Positions 59,001 to 61,546 of a stretch of 64,000 nt of DNA are shown here, piece by piece. This DNA is from Aradus depressus (taxonomy: Eukaryota > Arthropoda > Insecta > Hemiptera > Aradidae), in the NCBI GenBank assembly GCA_963662175.1, contig OY759221.1:18380027-18444026 (forward strand). Reading direction: 5' to 3'. The notes under the pieces were generated by a model that did not search any database, had not been told where the DNA came from, and saw nothing but the letters and a program-made list of their open reading frames with translations. The position numbers and the translations under genes are program-made. How positions within the stretch are numbered: the first letter of the stretch is position 1; each line of letters opens with the position of its first letter.

Positions 59001-60346
59001 GTCTGACTTTACTTGTAACTTAATAAGTAATCCACACTGAAGTATATCTCTTTATACACTATTTTCCAACTGTACACTCCTACCCACGACCAGTATACAC
59101 GTACTTATGACCCGACCAGTCTAAAAGAAAACTTGACAAATTCAAAATGGGACGAGAAAACAAAACTGTCTTTATATAACTCATAAAAATCATTATAAGT
59201 CCAAAAGAAACATTACTTACATGACTAGAAAAAAGTCGATTCACAATTGAATATTAAAAGACTGGGTTCAAATTATTAATAATATAATATTAATATTAGG
59301 TTGAATATTAAAAGACTGTGTCAAATTATTAATAATATAATATTAACATTGAGTTGAATATTGAAAGATTAGGTCAAATTATTAATAATATAATATTACG
59401 TTGAATATTAAAAGACTGGGTCAAATTATATATAATATAATATTACTATTAAGTTGAATATTAAAAGTCTGGGTCAAATTATTAATAATGTAATATTAAT
59501 ATTAAGTTGAATATTAAAAGACTGGGTCAAATTATATATAATATAATATTACTATTAAGTTGAATATTAAAAGTCTGGGTCAAATTATTAATAATGTAAT
59601 ATTAATATTAAGTTGAATATTAAAATACTGGGTCAAATTATTAATAATGTAATATTAACATTAAGTTGAATATTAAAAGTCTGGGTCGAATTATTAATAA
59701 TGTAATATTACTATTAAGTTGAATATTAAAAGTCTGGGTCAAATTATTAATAATGTAATATTAACATTAAGTTGAATATTAAAAGTCTGGGTCAAATTAT
59801 TAATAATATAATATTAACATTAAGTTGAATATTAAAAGTCTGGGTCAAATTATTAATAATGTAAAATTAATATTAAGTTGAATATTAAAAGACTGGGTCA
59901 ACCACCGGGAGGGAGTTCTATCTACGAAATAAAACTCACTCCCGGACGGGATTCGAACCCGCAAACCATGGTGAGACCATGCGACCAAAGCCCTACGCTC
60001 TAGCCCACACGGCCACCATGGCTTATTAAGTGATCGGTGAATCATCGGCTATGTGCCCTAGCCTGGTCATACAGCGGGCAATCGAGGACTACATGTCTTG
60101 CAGTCTTGATGCCCCAACGTGAACAGCATTATGTAGGAACGGAATAATAAACAAATATATCGTACTTACATGCTACAACGATGTTAATCTTCTTGCTGAG
60201 TATAGCACCGACCTCGTTCCTGGCCAGACACTGGTATGAGCCATCATCGTCCTGCCTGGTGTTGATGATCTTATAGAAGTGTTCCGTCGTGAAGTCGCCA
60301 AGCTCTTCACCGTTCTTCAGGTATTTGTACTGGGGTTGAGGGTAAC
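8201..60346 (-). CDS. sdk: sidekick, 35 exons, 5'-partial (Ig1 half to stop)
   Basis: Homophilic immunoglobulin-superfamily adhesion protein of the plasma membrane. In flies it sits at tricellular adherens junctions and in the visual system; vertebrate orthologues guide synaptic lamina choice. Exons join in frame as complement(8201..8295, 9655..9802, 11305..11570, 12679..12841, 13974..14131, 19022..19300, then 29 more listed singly). The joined frame gives 2078 residues before TAA, numbered here from the first whole codon. Order: Ig1 second half (1-58), Ig2 to Ig6 (59-537), thirteen FN3 (538 to about 1850), TM helix (about 1880-1901), tail (1902-2078). Six Ig plus thirteen FN3 is the diagnostic sidekick layout, and the tail ends GFSSFV as in the family. 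All borders are GT-AG. The 5' exon(s) are missing. Introns are stuffed with repeats; the largest (14132-19021) is 4.9 kb. Only the 5' extent and the UTRs are uncertain. Confidence 0.97.
8380..8624 (-). mobile_element. SINE family 1, head and middle
   Basis: From ctctactatgggaatcc to gagctagcggcgccctc; the 3' end is lost. Lies between sdk's last two coding exons. Confidence 0.8.
8985..9552 (-). mobile_element. SINE family 1 split by an RNase H fragment
   Basis: gactcatgcccgggct at 8987-9002 and tcatatcgcccactcc to gactctactatgggag at 9480-9552 are adjacent segments in intact copies. Confidence 0.7.
9003..9478 (-). pseudogene. non-LTR retrotransposon RNase H domain fragment
   Basis: The minus strand encodes EPFCGIAKSTARAAIERWL, TSKNIQF, a stop where Trp is expected, RGVPKQRHSKLFVAE, SREMLNMS-like RELLNMSRMDLRAKTGLITG and HCHMNNMGIAEALCARNETL, VHILNQY. 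The Ls+..lr...GLiTGHc...HL...g......C motif is the end of the RNase H domain of insect non-LTR elements. It is 5'-truncated and lies inside a broken SINE copy (8985-9002 and 9479-9552). Confidence 0.75.
9655..9802 (-). CDS. sdk: sdk exon: cytoplasmic tail, part 2
   Basis: Encodes GSESENESVRSDPHSFVNHY, ANVNDSLRQSWKRQKPVRNY and SSYTDSEPE. Flanked by ttttcag and gtaagt; 148 bp, ends in phase 1. Confidence 0.96.
10462..10635. repeat. foldback element (short palindrome)
   Basis: aacaggataaaggaatatac and the mirrored gtatattcctttatcctgtt-like arm (actual right arm gcatattcctttatcctgtt) enclose a 90-bp loop containing gataatgccgtaag. No coding capacity. Confidence 0.7.
11305..11570 (-). CDS. sdk: sdk exon: cytoplasmic tail, part 1
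   Basis: Encodes QEAQKTLEESMAMDIDDRQE, LAMEVYRGKRSGGTLGRGPA, a Pro/Ser stretch (KSPPRPSPAS) and an acidic Ser-rich stretch (YHSDDESLKGYDENPDDSS). The membrane-proximal YKYKQEAQKTLEES block is characteristic of sidekick. Confidence 0.96.
12679..12841 (-). CDS. sdk: sdk exon: transmembrane segment
   Basis: Encodes VLTPSKLYLEYGYLQMKPFY, RQTW, then a 22-residue hydrophobic helix (FMVAVASTS, IIIIIMV, IAVLCV) stopped by KSKSYKYK. The basic stretch marks the cytoplasmic side, as expected for a type I protein. Confidence 0.96.
13001..13271 (+). mobile_element. SINE family 1, internally deleted
   Basis: Head with gtgggttcgaaacccagccg (box B), middle missing the ggaggtaaa block, end gggcatgagtcataataac. 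Confidence 0.85.
13609..13909 (-). mobile_element. SINE family 1, diverged
   Basis: From gtgactaatgtgtgggcg to gagctaccggcgccctc. Lies 65 bp downstream of the FN3-13 exon. Confidence 0.8.
13974..14131 (-). CDS. sdk: sdk exon: FN3-13, C-terminal half
   Basis: Encodes DTRWTTVTRTGNGPLQEFSV, PSTHYHFRLIAYNKFGISYP and AYSEDV. I end it at GATGTG before gtatgtat, not at GAT before gtggtatg, because the former is the better donor and keeps phase. Confidence 0.92.
14797..15006 (-). mobile_element. SINE family 1, central fragment
   Basis: catatcgcctactacc to cacctcccagata; both ends missing. Confidence 0.75.
15007..16090. other. intronic AT-rich stretch
   Basis: Within the 4.9-kb sdk intron; no feature seen apart from short inverted AT runs. 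Confidence 0.5.
16091..16996 (-). mobile_element. Tc1/mariner-type DNA transposon, 906 bp, degenerate
   Basis: Flanked by TA on both sides. Terminal inverted repeats of about 113 bp begin CAGGGTGTAACAAGTCG and are near identical (16091-16204 and 16880-16996). The interior, minus strand, keeps the transposase C terminus: FQMDGCPAHNGRVIRDWMDR, NYSRR, a stop for the usual Trp, IGRFGPVRWLARSPDL, TPMDFYVWGALKTNVC. The DGxPxH and SPDLTPxDF motifs carry the second and third catalytic Asp. The N-terminal half is deleted, so it cannot be autonomous. Confidence 0.85.
16250..16600 (-). pseudogene. mariner-like transposase C-terminal remnant
   Basis: Coding part of the element above: DGCPAH near 16580 to RRQGRRFEQLL-type end at 16250. 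An in-frame stop replaces the Trp before IGR. The open 67-residue stretch at 16250-16453 is only its tail. Confidence 0.8.
17368..17586. repeat. foldback element, near-perfect palindrome
   Basis: The two arms meet with almost no spacer around 17477. Examples are gtcacttacaaacttgtacg, then tttttgtaagtgactcttga, and gataatgccttaacacg in both arms. About 219 bp in total. Confidence 0.85.
17830..18990. other. intronic stretch with diverged dispersed repeat
   Basis: 18340-18960 looks like an old repeat (gatttttctgagcgatcctc, gtgtcagacggacggatacc, cggaacactaaaaag), with no second copy seen in this window. No coding potential. Confidence 0.4.
19022..19300 (-). CDS. sdk: sdk exon: end of FN3-12, start of FN3-13
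   Basis: Encodes FSKQVKQKVSEPRLEVQTLE, ITYTFAVRAETIEMGPAVRM and MHWVNGASGKGPILGYYIQS. 279 bp, the longest coding exon, followed by a 4.9-kb intron. Confidence 0.95.
19722..19863 (-). CDS. sdk: sdk exon: FN3-12, N-terminal half
   Basis: Encodes GLPGPPRNLRFDEITMTSLI, VSWDPPKKRNGELVGYIVTY and ETAEQND. Donor gtaagt. Confidence 0.95.
20261..20464 (-). CDS. sdk: sdk exon: FN3-11, C-terminal part
   Basis: Encodes IFYLMTESPQELGPDEKIEE, DKYTTYRIQILAFNPAGDGP and SSPITVRTHQ. 204 bp, phase 0 at both ends. Confidence 0.95.
20706..21022. repeat. foldback element D
   Basis: Arms begin aaataaataaaacaaactta and contain ctaccggtttcggccttaca, catcgtc and agttatgaact, mirrored on the right. Solo arms are at 4440-4570, 32230-32340 and 56630-56740. 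Confidence 0.85.
21662..21901 (-). CDS. sdk: sdk exon: end of FN3-10, start of FN3-11
   Basis: Encodes SKEVVLTELSRDHVYEIVVA, PFNSEGVGPPSTPVTVYVGE and PTEIRLTWVHPQSSSQNGDL. Ends GYK before gttcgtat; the end is fixed by the phase-0 start of the following IFYLMTES exon. Confidence 0.92.
22006..22202 (-). CDS. sdk: sdk exon: FN3-10, N-terminal part
   Basis: Encodes PSRPVSGVRAVPTTTTSVEV, RWLPIPAAFWSGDQQTGGYR and PKVEVQGVQ. The donor gttcgtat is unusual and shared with the next exon. Confidence 0.94.
22807..23003 (-). CDS. sdk: sdk exon: FN3-9, C-terminal part
   Basis: Encodes YYTVEVSEGIGPWMGLMDRL, KPFTLYRFRIQATNDIGPSG and AQVRTLPA. Flanked by ttacag and gtaaga. Confidence 0.95.
23224..23439 (-). 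CDS. sdk: sdk exon: end of FN3-8, start of FN3-9
   Basis: Encodes VTELEAEQYYLFSVSAQTRL, GWGKTASALVYTTNNRDAPE and ATQITFSWTPGRDGYAPLR. Donor gtatac. Confidence 0.95.
23495..23589 (+). mobile_element. SINE family 1, 3' fragment
   Basis: gtagagtcgggctcacgtcc to ccgggcatgagtttt. Confidence 0.75.
23640..23900. repeat. dispersed repeat, first copy
   Basis: ggattttcacgtttcaaggt, ccactgaata and attttcgcgatt also occur at 49450-49512, so this is a repeat family; its type is unknown. Confidence 0.5.
24136..24319 (-). CDS. sdk: sdk exon: FN3-8, N-terminal half
   Basis: Encodes PGAPSNVSFPDVSLTTARII, WDEPEEPNGEIIAYKITYLL and FSREFPPSDRTY. Phase 2 at both ends. Confidence 0.95.
24632..24712 (+). mobile_element. 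SINE family 1 tRNA-like head alone
   Basis: gagggcaccggtagctcaga (box A), gcgggttcgaaaccccaccg (box B), then unrelated sequence. Not a functional tRNA: no paired acceptor stem or CCA-side discriminator fits. Confidence 0.65.
25545..25695 (-). CDS. sdk: sdk exon: FN3-7, C-terminal half
   Basis: Encodes IKDIPSNKTFTTTLTELRKF, QLYSIQVLAYTRLGDGVPST and PPVSVKTYED. Flanked by ttacag and gtaagt. Confidence 0.95.
25830..26220. repeat. modular dispersed repeat R
   Basis: Reverse orientation relative to 360-960: gtcggtaaatcaccggcaat, tttttcgctctacccctt, then modules with aaaatttcgtgtcaatatg. Ends near a C-run. Confidence 0.7.
26373..26605 (+). mobile_element. SINE family 1 with internal deletion and target duplication
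   Basis: Direct repeats aagtactggta at 26362-26372 and 26606-26616. The head jumps from gccagtagctc straight to cttcggatgggacg, and the end is gagtcataaaacctaaac. Confidence 0.9.
26712..26820 (-). mobile_element. SINE family 2 (tRNA-like, long variable arm)
   Basis: The minus strand reads gggctgtggtggctatgc, then ggtttggtcgcatcgtc, then gcgggtttgaatcccgtccg (box B). Same arrangement as the copies at 59902 and 63655. Confidence 0.65.
26937..27088 (-). CDS. sdk: sdk exon: FN3-7, N-terminal half
   Basis: Encodes PSFGPMGVEANTTSSTTIVV, KWGDVPREHRNGQIEGFKVL and RNQPPK. Separated from the upstream exon by a 103-bp intron, the shortest in the gene. Confidence 0.95.
27192..27420 (-). CDS. sdk: sdk exon: FN3-6, C-terminal part
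   Basis: Encodes PLQQVEWFGNARGYNISYSE, EEFTQYQVIMTAFNDVGTS and PPALERTRES. Acceptor ttctag, donor gtaaat. Confidence 0.95.
27535..28860. mobile_element. long foldback element interrupted by a Jockey-type insertion
   Basis: The left arm (27535-27634, resumed 28352-28445) and right arm (28615-28850) are inverted copies. Shared motifs are tagacaatataaaagtt, gtaccggtttcgg, catcgtcagcac, cctgattacctaaggctgtg and gccttaacataac. No coding capacity. Solo arms of the same family lie at 25190-25400, 32840-32930 and 53800-54030. Confidence 0.75.
27640..28350 (+). mobile_element. 5'-truncated Jockey-clade non-LTR retrotransposon
   Basis: The plus strand reads WRLKINRDKSLQTTFTLR, then a frameshift near 27700, then SDTVRYLGLHLDRRLTWTTH, SLENKLHIYNTILKPIWTYG, IEIWGSAKKSNIQRLQSLQS, ISNAPFYVSKLTLHNDLNIP and a stop at about 28221. 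YLGLhLDrrLtW and LYnaiLKPIWtYG..lWG are the Jockey reverse-transcriptase C-terminal signature. It ends in an A-rich tail near 28345. The direct repeat aagtttgcta at 27623 and 28351 is the target-site duplication. Confidence 0.9.
29407..29661 (-). CDS. sdk: sdk exon: end of FN3-5, start of FN3-6
   Basis: Encodes AKTARNSSWFPVQEECQPEG, PFTVYMLRMVASNVVGSSEP and APPAHPPRNVTVRAMSATEL, ending RVRWI. Phase 0 at both ends. Confidence 0.95.
29852..30180 (+). mobile_element. SINE family 1 inserted in a foldback A arm
   Basis: Full head gagggcgccggtagttcagt, end catgagtcataata. It follows gatactgat of a foldback A arm. Confidence 0.85.
30539..30562. repeat. (TA)n microsatellite
   Basis: About eleven TA units upstream of the FN3-5 exon donor side. 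Confidence 0.9.
30677..30886 (-). CDS. sdk: sdk exon: end of FN3-4, start of FN3-5
   Basis: Encodes ATTHYKFSIAAQTRVGTGPA, VEPVLPSPPTKLAVTNIEAF and SVVLQFTPGFDGNSSITKWT. Acceptor gttaag, donor gtacct; phase 0 at both ends. Confidence 0.94.
31850..31982. repeat. 19-bp minisatellite touching a 5' splice site
   Basis: About seven units of attaatatcactacaaatg with point differences. On the transcript strand the array begins with the donor itself (gtatttgtagtcatattaat). Confidence 0.9.
31983..32179 (-). CDS. sdk: sdk exon: FN3-4, N-terminal half
   Basis: Encodes PDEVGSVQFEDISDRAVKVV, WSPPLHTNGILTGYQLRY and THFLVQHLQ. The donor gtatttgt is also the first unit of a 19-bp tandem repeat that fills the start of the intron. 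Confidence 0.94.
32399..32578 (-). CDS. sdk: sdk exon: FN3-3, C-terminal half
   Basis: Encodes EEPVHSMTVPPSLLDQLQEQ, HSEYNITVLCFTDPGDGVQS and KPVSVVTFED. Donor gttagt. Confidence 0.94.
33072..33145 (-). mobile_element. short copy of the GC-rich retroposon 3' end
   Basis: T-run followed by cgggtgtaccagaaccctgt and acatcaccgg, matching the junction end of 54068-54276. Severely 5'-truncated. Confidence 0.5.
33622..33753 (-). CDS. sdk: sdk exon: FN3-3, N-terminal half
   Basis: Encodes PEAPPDNVKAKAVNSTSVLV, SWKPPNPQKINGINQGYKIQ and AFQ. Donor gtacat is weak but in phase with the next exon. Confidence 0.94.
34772..34898 (-). CDS. sdk: sdk exon 14: FN3-2, C-terminal half (partly duplicated elsewhere)
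   Basis: Encodes AQRNFLIQDLITWKDYTLQI, AAYNNKGVGVFSDS and MKIKTKEG after ttttttag. The first 54 bp and the upstream intron recur in opposite orientation at 50034-50747, where the reading frame is broken, so this copy is the functional one. Confidence 0.95.
34845..35735 (-). repeat. source copy of the inverted duplication
   Basis: Contains the start of exon 14, its acceptor, then module 1 (gagatagaacgctttttcg), a SINE (35205-35518), and module 2 (gagattgagcgctttttcaa). Modules 1 and 2 are themselves diverged direct repeats of about 200 bp around the SINE. Confidence 0.8.
35205..35518 (+). mobile_element. SINE family 1 inside the duplicated block
   Basis: Partial head (gagctcaaggctgcgggttc) to catgagtcataataac. 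A matching copy at 50288-50440 shows the SINE was there before the duplication. Confidence 0.85.
36240..36418 (-). CDS. sdk: sdk exon: FN3-2, N-terminal half
   Basis: Encodes PSGPPLGFAGSARSSSEIIT, QWQPPLEEHRNGQILGYVIR and WTSHNITNE. Donor gtgagc. Confidence 0.95.
36419..37603. other. sdk intron, nothing recognised
   Basis: Plain AT-rich sequence between the FN3-1 and FN3-2 exons up to the SINE at 37604. Confidence 0.5.
37604..37915 (+). mobile_element. SINE family 1
   Basis: agtagctcagttactaagct to agatcatgagtcacaataac; moderately diverged. Confidence 0.8.
38164..38349 (-). CDS. sdk: sdk exon: FN3-1, C-terminal half
   Basis: Encodes LIAEPLLNWVTEDSNVSA, RWVSLRNLKAASTYQFRVSA and VNSVGEGPPSDPSEPVSLPQ, the classic FN3 L..tYqFRV.AvN..GeG signature. 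Donor gtgagt. Confidence 0.96.
38374..38592 (+). mobile_element. SINE family 1, headless
   Basis: ccatccttcggatcagacg to gaatgagttacaataac. Begins only 25 bp upstream of the FN3-1 C-terminal exon, next to its acceptor region. Confidence 0.8.
38790..39230. repeat. modular dispersed repeat R
   Basis: caccggtgaattaccgacta, ccaaaaccagtcgacagttt, then two modules with aaatttcgtgttgatacatt. Confidence 0.7.
39601..39738 (-). CDS. sdk: sdk exon: FN3-1, N-terminal half
   Basis: Encodes LPYPVMGVRALRSSQRVVNV, SWTPAFDGNSPIVKYIVQRR and EVSDFG. The SWTP Trp is the FN3 B-strand landmark. Donor gtaagt. Confidence 0.95.
39808..40158 (+). other. 116-codon ORF of unknown origin before the hAT remnant
   Basis: Open frame ending LLREINRTFYRTDRKNINRK, FQDLRSKIYLFHE. 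Lys/Arg-rich. It could be upstream sequence of the hAT-type remnant 33 bp further on, but I do not recognise it as a transposase segment. Antisense to sdk and intronic; no evidence of expression. Confidence 0.25.
40191..40452 (+). pseudogene. hAT transposase C-terminal dimerisation domain, frameshifted
   Basis: Frame one reads EDFPTIALDVLARCDKDAFS, IIYEFLLILAMLPVTNASVE; after a shift near 40315 it reads SSLRHPKTYLRSIMHESRLL, GLALMHIHRNIPRDIEKVMN, RCKN and a stop. lPvTnasvERsFSsLrhlKtyLRs.M...RL.gLaL..ihr.i is the hATC signature. The RSF residues are lost at the shift. Plus strand in an sdk intron. Confidence 0.85.
40638..40843. repeat. foldback element next to the hAT remnant
   Basis: ctcatagaaataaaagac, gtcttccca and gcggttttcaa on the left are mirrored at 40780-40843. 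The loop contains a poly-G tract. Confidence 0.75.
40850..41745. other. sdk intron with CpG-richer patch
   Basis: 41020-41110 is richer in CG than its surroundings. 41273-41383 reads QTQIRGKPHQKEFKKPKKFS, AEQMQKLRQHRKENEK before a stop, without a start or known family; possibly a decayed coding fragment. Confidence 0.3.
41746..41897 (-). CDS. sdk: sdk exon: Ig6, C-terminal half
   Basis: Encodes HVGVGSPRVKVGGDGTLTI, AADVGDYMCMLNSAGGNET (second Cys) and TARLSVI. This is the last Ig exon; the FN3 array follows. Confidence 0.95.
41974..42092 (-). mobile_element. SINE family 1, central fragment
   Basis: gcgactctgctgtgggagtc to ttcgaaggacaacgtgct. The sequence after it resembles that after the fragment at 61572. 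Confidence 0.7.
42972..43098 (-). CDS. sdk: sdk exon: Ig6, N-terminal half
   Basis: Encodes RTQIIQPPVDTKVLLGNTAT, LQCKVSSDPTVPYQIEWFHN (first Cys and core Trp). Ends AA|gtaaga; the split Lys codon is completed by the next exon. Confidence 0.94.
44164..44243. repeat. (AT)n microsatellite
   Basis: About 40 AT dinucleotides without interruption; the flanking sequence (attgtaattctaatcaatta) recurs on both sides with changes. Confidence 0.97.
44608..44763 (-). CDS. sdk: sdk exon: Ig5, C-terminal half
   Basis: Encodes NQVVGVTGRIQVLEDGDLLI, ETDVGKYTCVRTNEAG (second Cys) and VEATGYLSVL. Flanked by ttgcag and gtaaaa. Confidence 0.95.
45012..45350 (-). mobile_element. SINE family 1, full length, in foldback C
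   Basis: Direct repeats cctatattata at 45001-45011 and 45351-45361. The tail on the plus strand reads ggttaggctaggttttatga, i.e. CCTAA-type units on the SINE strand. Confidence 0.9.
45662..45781 (-). CDS. sdk: sdk exon: Ig5, N-terminal half
   Basis: Encodes SPPIMETPPQNATVLDGKD, VIMICRAAGSPKPNTTWIYQ (first Cys and core Trp). Phase 2 in, phase 1 out; donor gtaact. Confidence 0.95.
45959..46593. mobile_element. non-autonomous hAT-like element with homopolymer-capped ends
   Basis: The termini CAGGGGCGTAGCCAGG and its complement form inverted repeats, flanked by 8-bp near-duplications actatgag (45951-45958) and attatgag (46594-46601), the hAT target length. Just inside the ends are a G-run of about 15 on the left and a C-run of about 18 on the right. 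Interior 635 bp, no transposase. Confidence 0.75.
46602..47936. other. sdk intron, nothing recognised beyond a 48-bp duplication
   Basis: AT-rich; 47600-47700 has a gatggttttgccatcgatgg patch of weak internal symmetry. Confidence 0.45.
46881..46985. repeat. 48-bp direct duplication
   Basis: Two copies of attatatatttcaaccaact, aataagtcaactaaaaaaac with one difference (tagaataa versus tggaataa). Confidence 0.85.
47937..48277 (+). mobile_element. SINE family 1, full length with longest CCTAA tail
   Basis: Head gagggcgccggtagctcagt, box B gtgggttcgtaacccgacc, tail cctaacctaacctaacc. Confidence 0.9.
49063..49190 (-). CDS. sdk: sdk exon: Ig4, C-terminal half
   Basis: Encodes YKIDEDGSLVIKKLRMEDTG, MLQCFATNEAG (second Cys) and ITTWLKVK. 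The next exon continues TSPPIMETPPQ. Confidence 0.95.
49395..49515. repeat. dispersed repeat, second copy
   Basis: gacggattttcacgtttcaa, ggtcccctgaatacg and attcgcgatgtgtg match 23660-23720. Confidence 0.5.
49741..50019 (-). mobile_element. SINE family 1, diverged
   Basis: gactcatactcgggctttaa to gagctacaggcgccctcc; box B region deleted. Confidence 0.8.
50034..50747 (+). repeat. inverted duplicate of the intron 13/exon 14 region
   Basis: Read on the plus strand this repeats, in opposite orientation, the sequence on the minus strand of 34845 to about 35730: module ending attcgaactaaatctacttg, a SINE (50288-50440), a second module, an acceptor-like tttttttag, and 54 bp matching exon 14 (gctcaaagaa to attatacattg). 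The exon-like part has an early stop (ATG TAA) and is not coding. Confidence 0.85.
50288..50440 (-). mobile_element. SINE family 1 within the inverted duplicate
   Basis: gactcatgcccgggctttaa to gtctttaacgagtacttg; counterpart of 35205-35518 lacking its head. Confidence 0.8.
50965..51118 (-). CDS. sdk: sdk exon: Ig4, N-terminal half
   Basis: Encodes TPSFLGNMRPETLAEYG, VILPCEAVGVPAPNVTWLK (first Cys and core Trp) and KLDHNKR. The donor is gttagt. The downstream intron (49191-50964) contains the inverted duplication at 50034-50747. Confidence 0.95.
51403..51690. repeat. foldback element, near-perfect
   Basis: aatattgagggtcagtcaga on the left and its complement on the right; inner arms carry gtttaattgtgattctaatc, ttgattcc and gatgatgatataaaa. 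The arms almost touch at about 51545. Confidence 0.85.
51915..52142 (-). mobile_element. SINE family 1, headless
   Basis: tatgactcatgccccggct to gcgtgcacaaagttttttta, followed by an A-run. Confidence 0.8.
52180..52680. other. intronic stretch rich in GTTAAC/GTTAGC words
   Basis: tgttaac, tgttagc and their complements recur many times (52200-52300, 52540-52670). No ORF. Confidence 0.4.
52783..52991 (-). CDS. sdk: sdk exon: Ig3, C-terminal part
   Basis: Encodes PLHELETLWYKDGILIENTG (core Trp), NRTLSLVSANLTHTGQYTCEA (second Cys) and NASANVVVL. Flanked by ctttgcag and gtaact. Confidence 0.95.
53095..53575. other. GC- and pyrimidine-rich intronic block
   Basis: Base composition differs from the surroundings; it ends gggctggtgatcgccccgaa, like a retroelement 3' UTR, but I recognise no protein or target duplication. 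Confidence 0.35.
54030..54708 (+). mobile_element. second Jockey-type 3' remnant, interrupted
   Basis: RTIT, then (after the insertion at 54068-54276) YLVSNNTLHNDLKIPFAKKL and IKSRVLNLHSKVPF align with the equivalent part of the 27640 copy (YVSKLTLHNDLNIP, VIKTRYQNFHDKL). AT-rich 3' UTR and a 13-A tail follow to about 54708. Both remnants sit in the same foldback family. Confidence 0.65.
54068..54276 (-). mobile_element. GC-rich retroposed 3' end of an unidentified non-LTR element
   Basis: Perfect 13-bp direct repeats gtatctagtatct at 54055-54067 and 54277-54289 flank 209 bp that begins with a T-run on the plus strand (a poly(A) tail on the minus strand) and is strikingly GC-rich for this window. 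A shorter relative with the same tail junction (cgggtg, acatcacc) is at about 33085-33145. No protein recognised. Confidence 0.75.
54787..54960 (-). CDS. sdk: sdk exon: end of Ig2, start of Ig3
   Basis: Encodes ARATNTQLGKEENSGYIRL, then VPPEIVVAPKDTHIIKG and LETNLHCIVNAR with the first Ig3 cysteine. Flanked by tttgcag and gtgagg. Confidence 0.95.
55030..55660. repeat. modular dispersed repeat R, longest copy
   Basis: Head gatgaatcataagcaatgtt, then four to five modules (cattacataggcagttatta, cattacaacggcagttatta, cattttatcgggtgttatta). Confidence 0.7.
55881..56412. repeat. 70-bp tandem repeat, about seven units
   Basis: Units share tattttctacttttcagtg and aaggtttatttttgaaaaac. The marker cagtgtatt recurs at 55970, 56073, 56143, 56213, 56283 and 56353, so the last four intervals are exactly 70 bp; one unit is stretched to 103 bp by a TA-run at 56021-56062. 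Confidence 0.95.
56413..57682. other. sdk intron, mostly unrecognised
   Basis: Holds a solo foldback D arm (56630-56740); the rest is AT-rich without coding potential. Confidence 0.45.
57683..58325 (+). mobile_element. Helitron-like non-autonomous element
   Basis: Starts TCTTACTAATATATAAAGAG, followed by aaactactggaccgatttt, and ends in a hairpin ccgggcgaagccgggtaac. This start (tactaatatataaag, ctgaaccgattt) and GAAGCCGGG-type end are typical of insect Helitron families. The 3' CTRR is not intact. Just before the end agttactaacctgtgta is repeated. Boundaries approximate. Confidence 0.5.
58699..58915 (-). CDS. sdk: sdk exon: Ig2, main part
   Basis: Starts MGVFEDTSERM and continues VTVQAGRAAVLDLPPI, LVIWQADDG, NQLIILSARSGHQKAYR. 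The usual Ig cysteines are absent: the B-strand position reads AAVLDLP and the F-strand position KAYRARA. The core tryptophan (IWQ) is kept. The exon ends AG|gtaacc, phase 2. Confidence 0.95.
59243..59900. repeat. 53-bp tandem repeat, about twelve units
   Basis: Unit: ttgaatattaaaagactggg then tcaaattattaataatataa and a short AT spacer. Spacing 47-54 bp, with an alternating two-type pattern (tataatataatattact versus aataatgtaatattaa). Confidence 0.95.
59902..60024 (-). mobile_element. SINE family 2
   Basis: Minus strand: gccatggtggccgtgtgggc, tagagcgtagggctttggtc, gcgggttcgaatcccgtccg, then gagtgagttttatttcgtag. Class II tRNA-like head (Ser/Leu type length). It abuts the 53-bp tandem array. 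Confidence 0.75.
60170..60346 (-). CDS. sdk: sdk exon A (first visible): Ig1, C-terminal half
   Basis: Begins with 2 nt of a split codon after ttgcag. Encodes YPQPQYKYLKNGEELG, then DDDGSYQCLARNEVG, which carries the second Ig cysteine, and ends KKINIVVA plus 1 nt before gtaagta. The first half of Ig1 and the signal peptide must lie upstream; I found no matching exon between 60347 and 64000. Confidence 0.95.
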
Positions 60347-60419
60347 CTGCAACAGGGAATACGTTTATGAAATTTATGGATTTGAATAACTCATTAATTG
60401 TAATAAATATTTATTATGA

Positions 60420-60960
60420 AAAAAAGTAGTAGTCGATGAATCACCGCCGATGTAGTTCTACAGAACGAATTAATCAATTAACGTTTCGCTCCCCTTCCAA
60501 AACCAGCGCTAATTATCAATAGTTGACATACATAGGGGCTTCTAAATCCTTATACAAAATTTTGTTTAGATAAATTCATTAAACCGGCAGTTATTAGGAT
60601 TTTTGAATTAAGCCTCGTCAATGAACTCCCCCCTTCCCGCTGAAATTAGACGAGTTATGTCCTCATTGCGTTTTGATTTCGAATATGAAATTTCATGTCG
60701 AATAAGTGTCGTTCTTATGAGATTTTGAATTCATATTGAATTCGTCGGTAAATAAGAGTTAAGCCTCTTCTTTTTGGCCGATTTGACTAAAAAACGATAC
60801 GTGTGGTCCTTATGGGGTTTTGGTCACACATTTAAAATTTCGTGTCGATACATTCATTCTATCGGGTGTTATCAAGTTCACAAACGCACACAGAGACAGA
60901 AAGACATTTGTTTTTTATACTTGGAATTTAGTCGGAAAACATGAAATTCCATTGAAAACT
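60420..60960. repeat. modular dispersed repeat R
   Basis: gtcgatgaatcaccgccgat, then modules with aaatttcgtgtcgatacatt, ending acacagagacagaaagac. Confidence 0.7.
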
Positions 60961-61198
60961 CCTCATCGAATTTTTTACCCGATTATATAAATATATAGCT
61001 GGGGAGGTAGAAAAAAAAAAGATTTGGCAGCTGGTATTGTTATGAACAGGTGATTATTCTTATGAAAGGGGGGAGGTAAAGTGATCTGTAAATATGTGAT
61101 TGGTATAAAAAGGAATGGCCACATCATATATTTATTTATTTTTTCTTTGGAAAACTGTATGTTGTTGTCGTTTTTAGGACTCTTCAACTATGGGGTCG

Positions 61199-61546
61199 GA
61201 GGGCGCTGGTAGCTCAATGGTATGCATGCTTGTCTTCTGAGCTCAAGAACGTGGGTTCGAAACCCGACCGAGGCCCTTAGTTTATTTTATCTGGGAGGTA
61301 AAATAAACTTAAGCATGCCGTCCTTCGGATGGGACGTTAAGCGATGGTCCCGAGCCTGTACCATGTCAGGTACTCGTTAAAGACCCCTGCCCTAGGTGAA
61401 TAAAAATTTAGGGTAGGCAAAATTTAGGACTCCCACAGAGACAGTAGAGTCGGACTCATTTCCACCAGAGTGACGAAAGAGCGCTCTGGTAGTAGGCGAT
61501 ATGACCTCGTAGTTAAAGCCCGGACATGAGTCATAAAACCTAACCT
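61199..61546 (+). mobile_element. SINE family 1, youngest-looking copy
   Basis: Perfect 13-bp direct repeats aactatggggtcg at 61186-61198 and 61547-61559. Head gagggcgctggtagctcaat, box B gtgggttcgaaacccgaccg, tail cataaaacctaacct. These repeats define the exact ends of the family. Confidence 0.93.
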
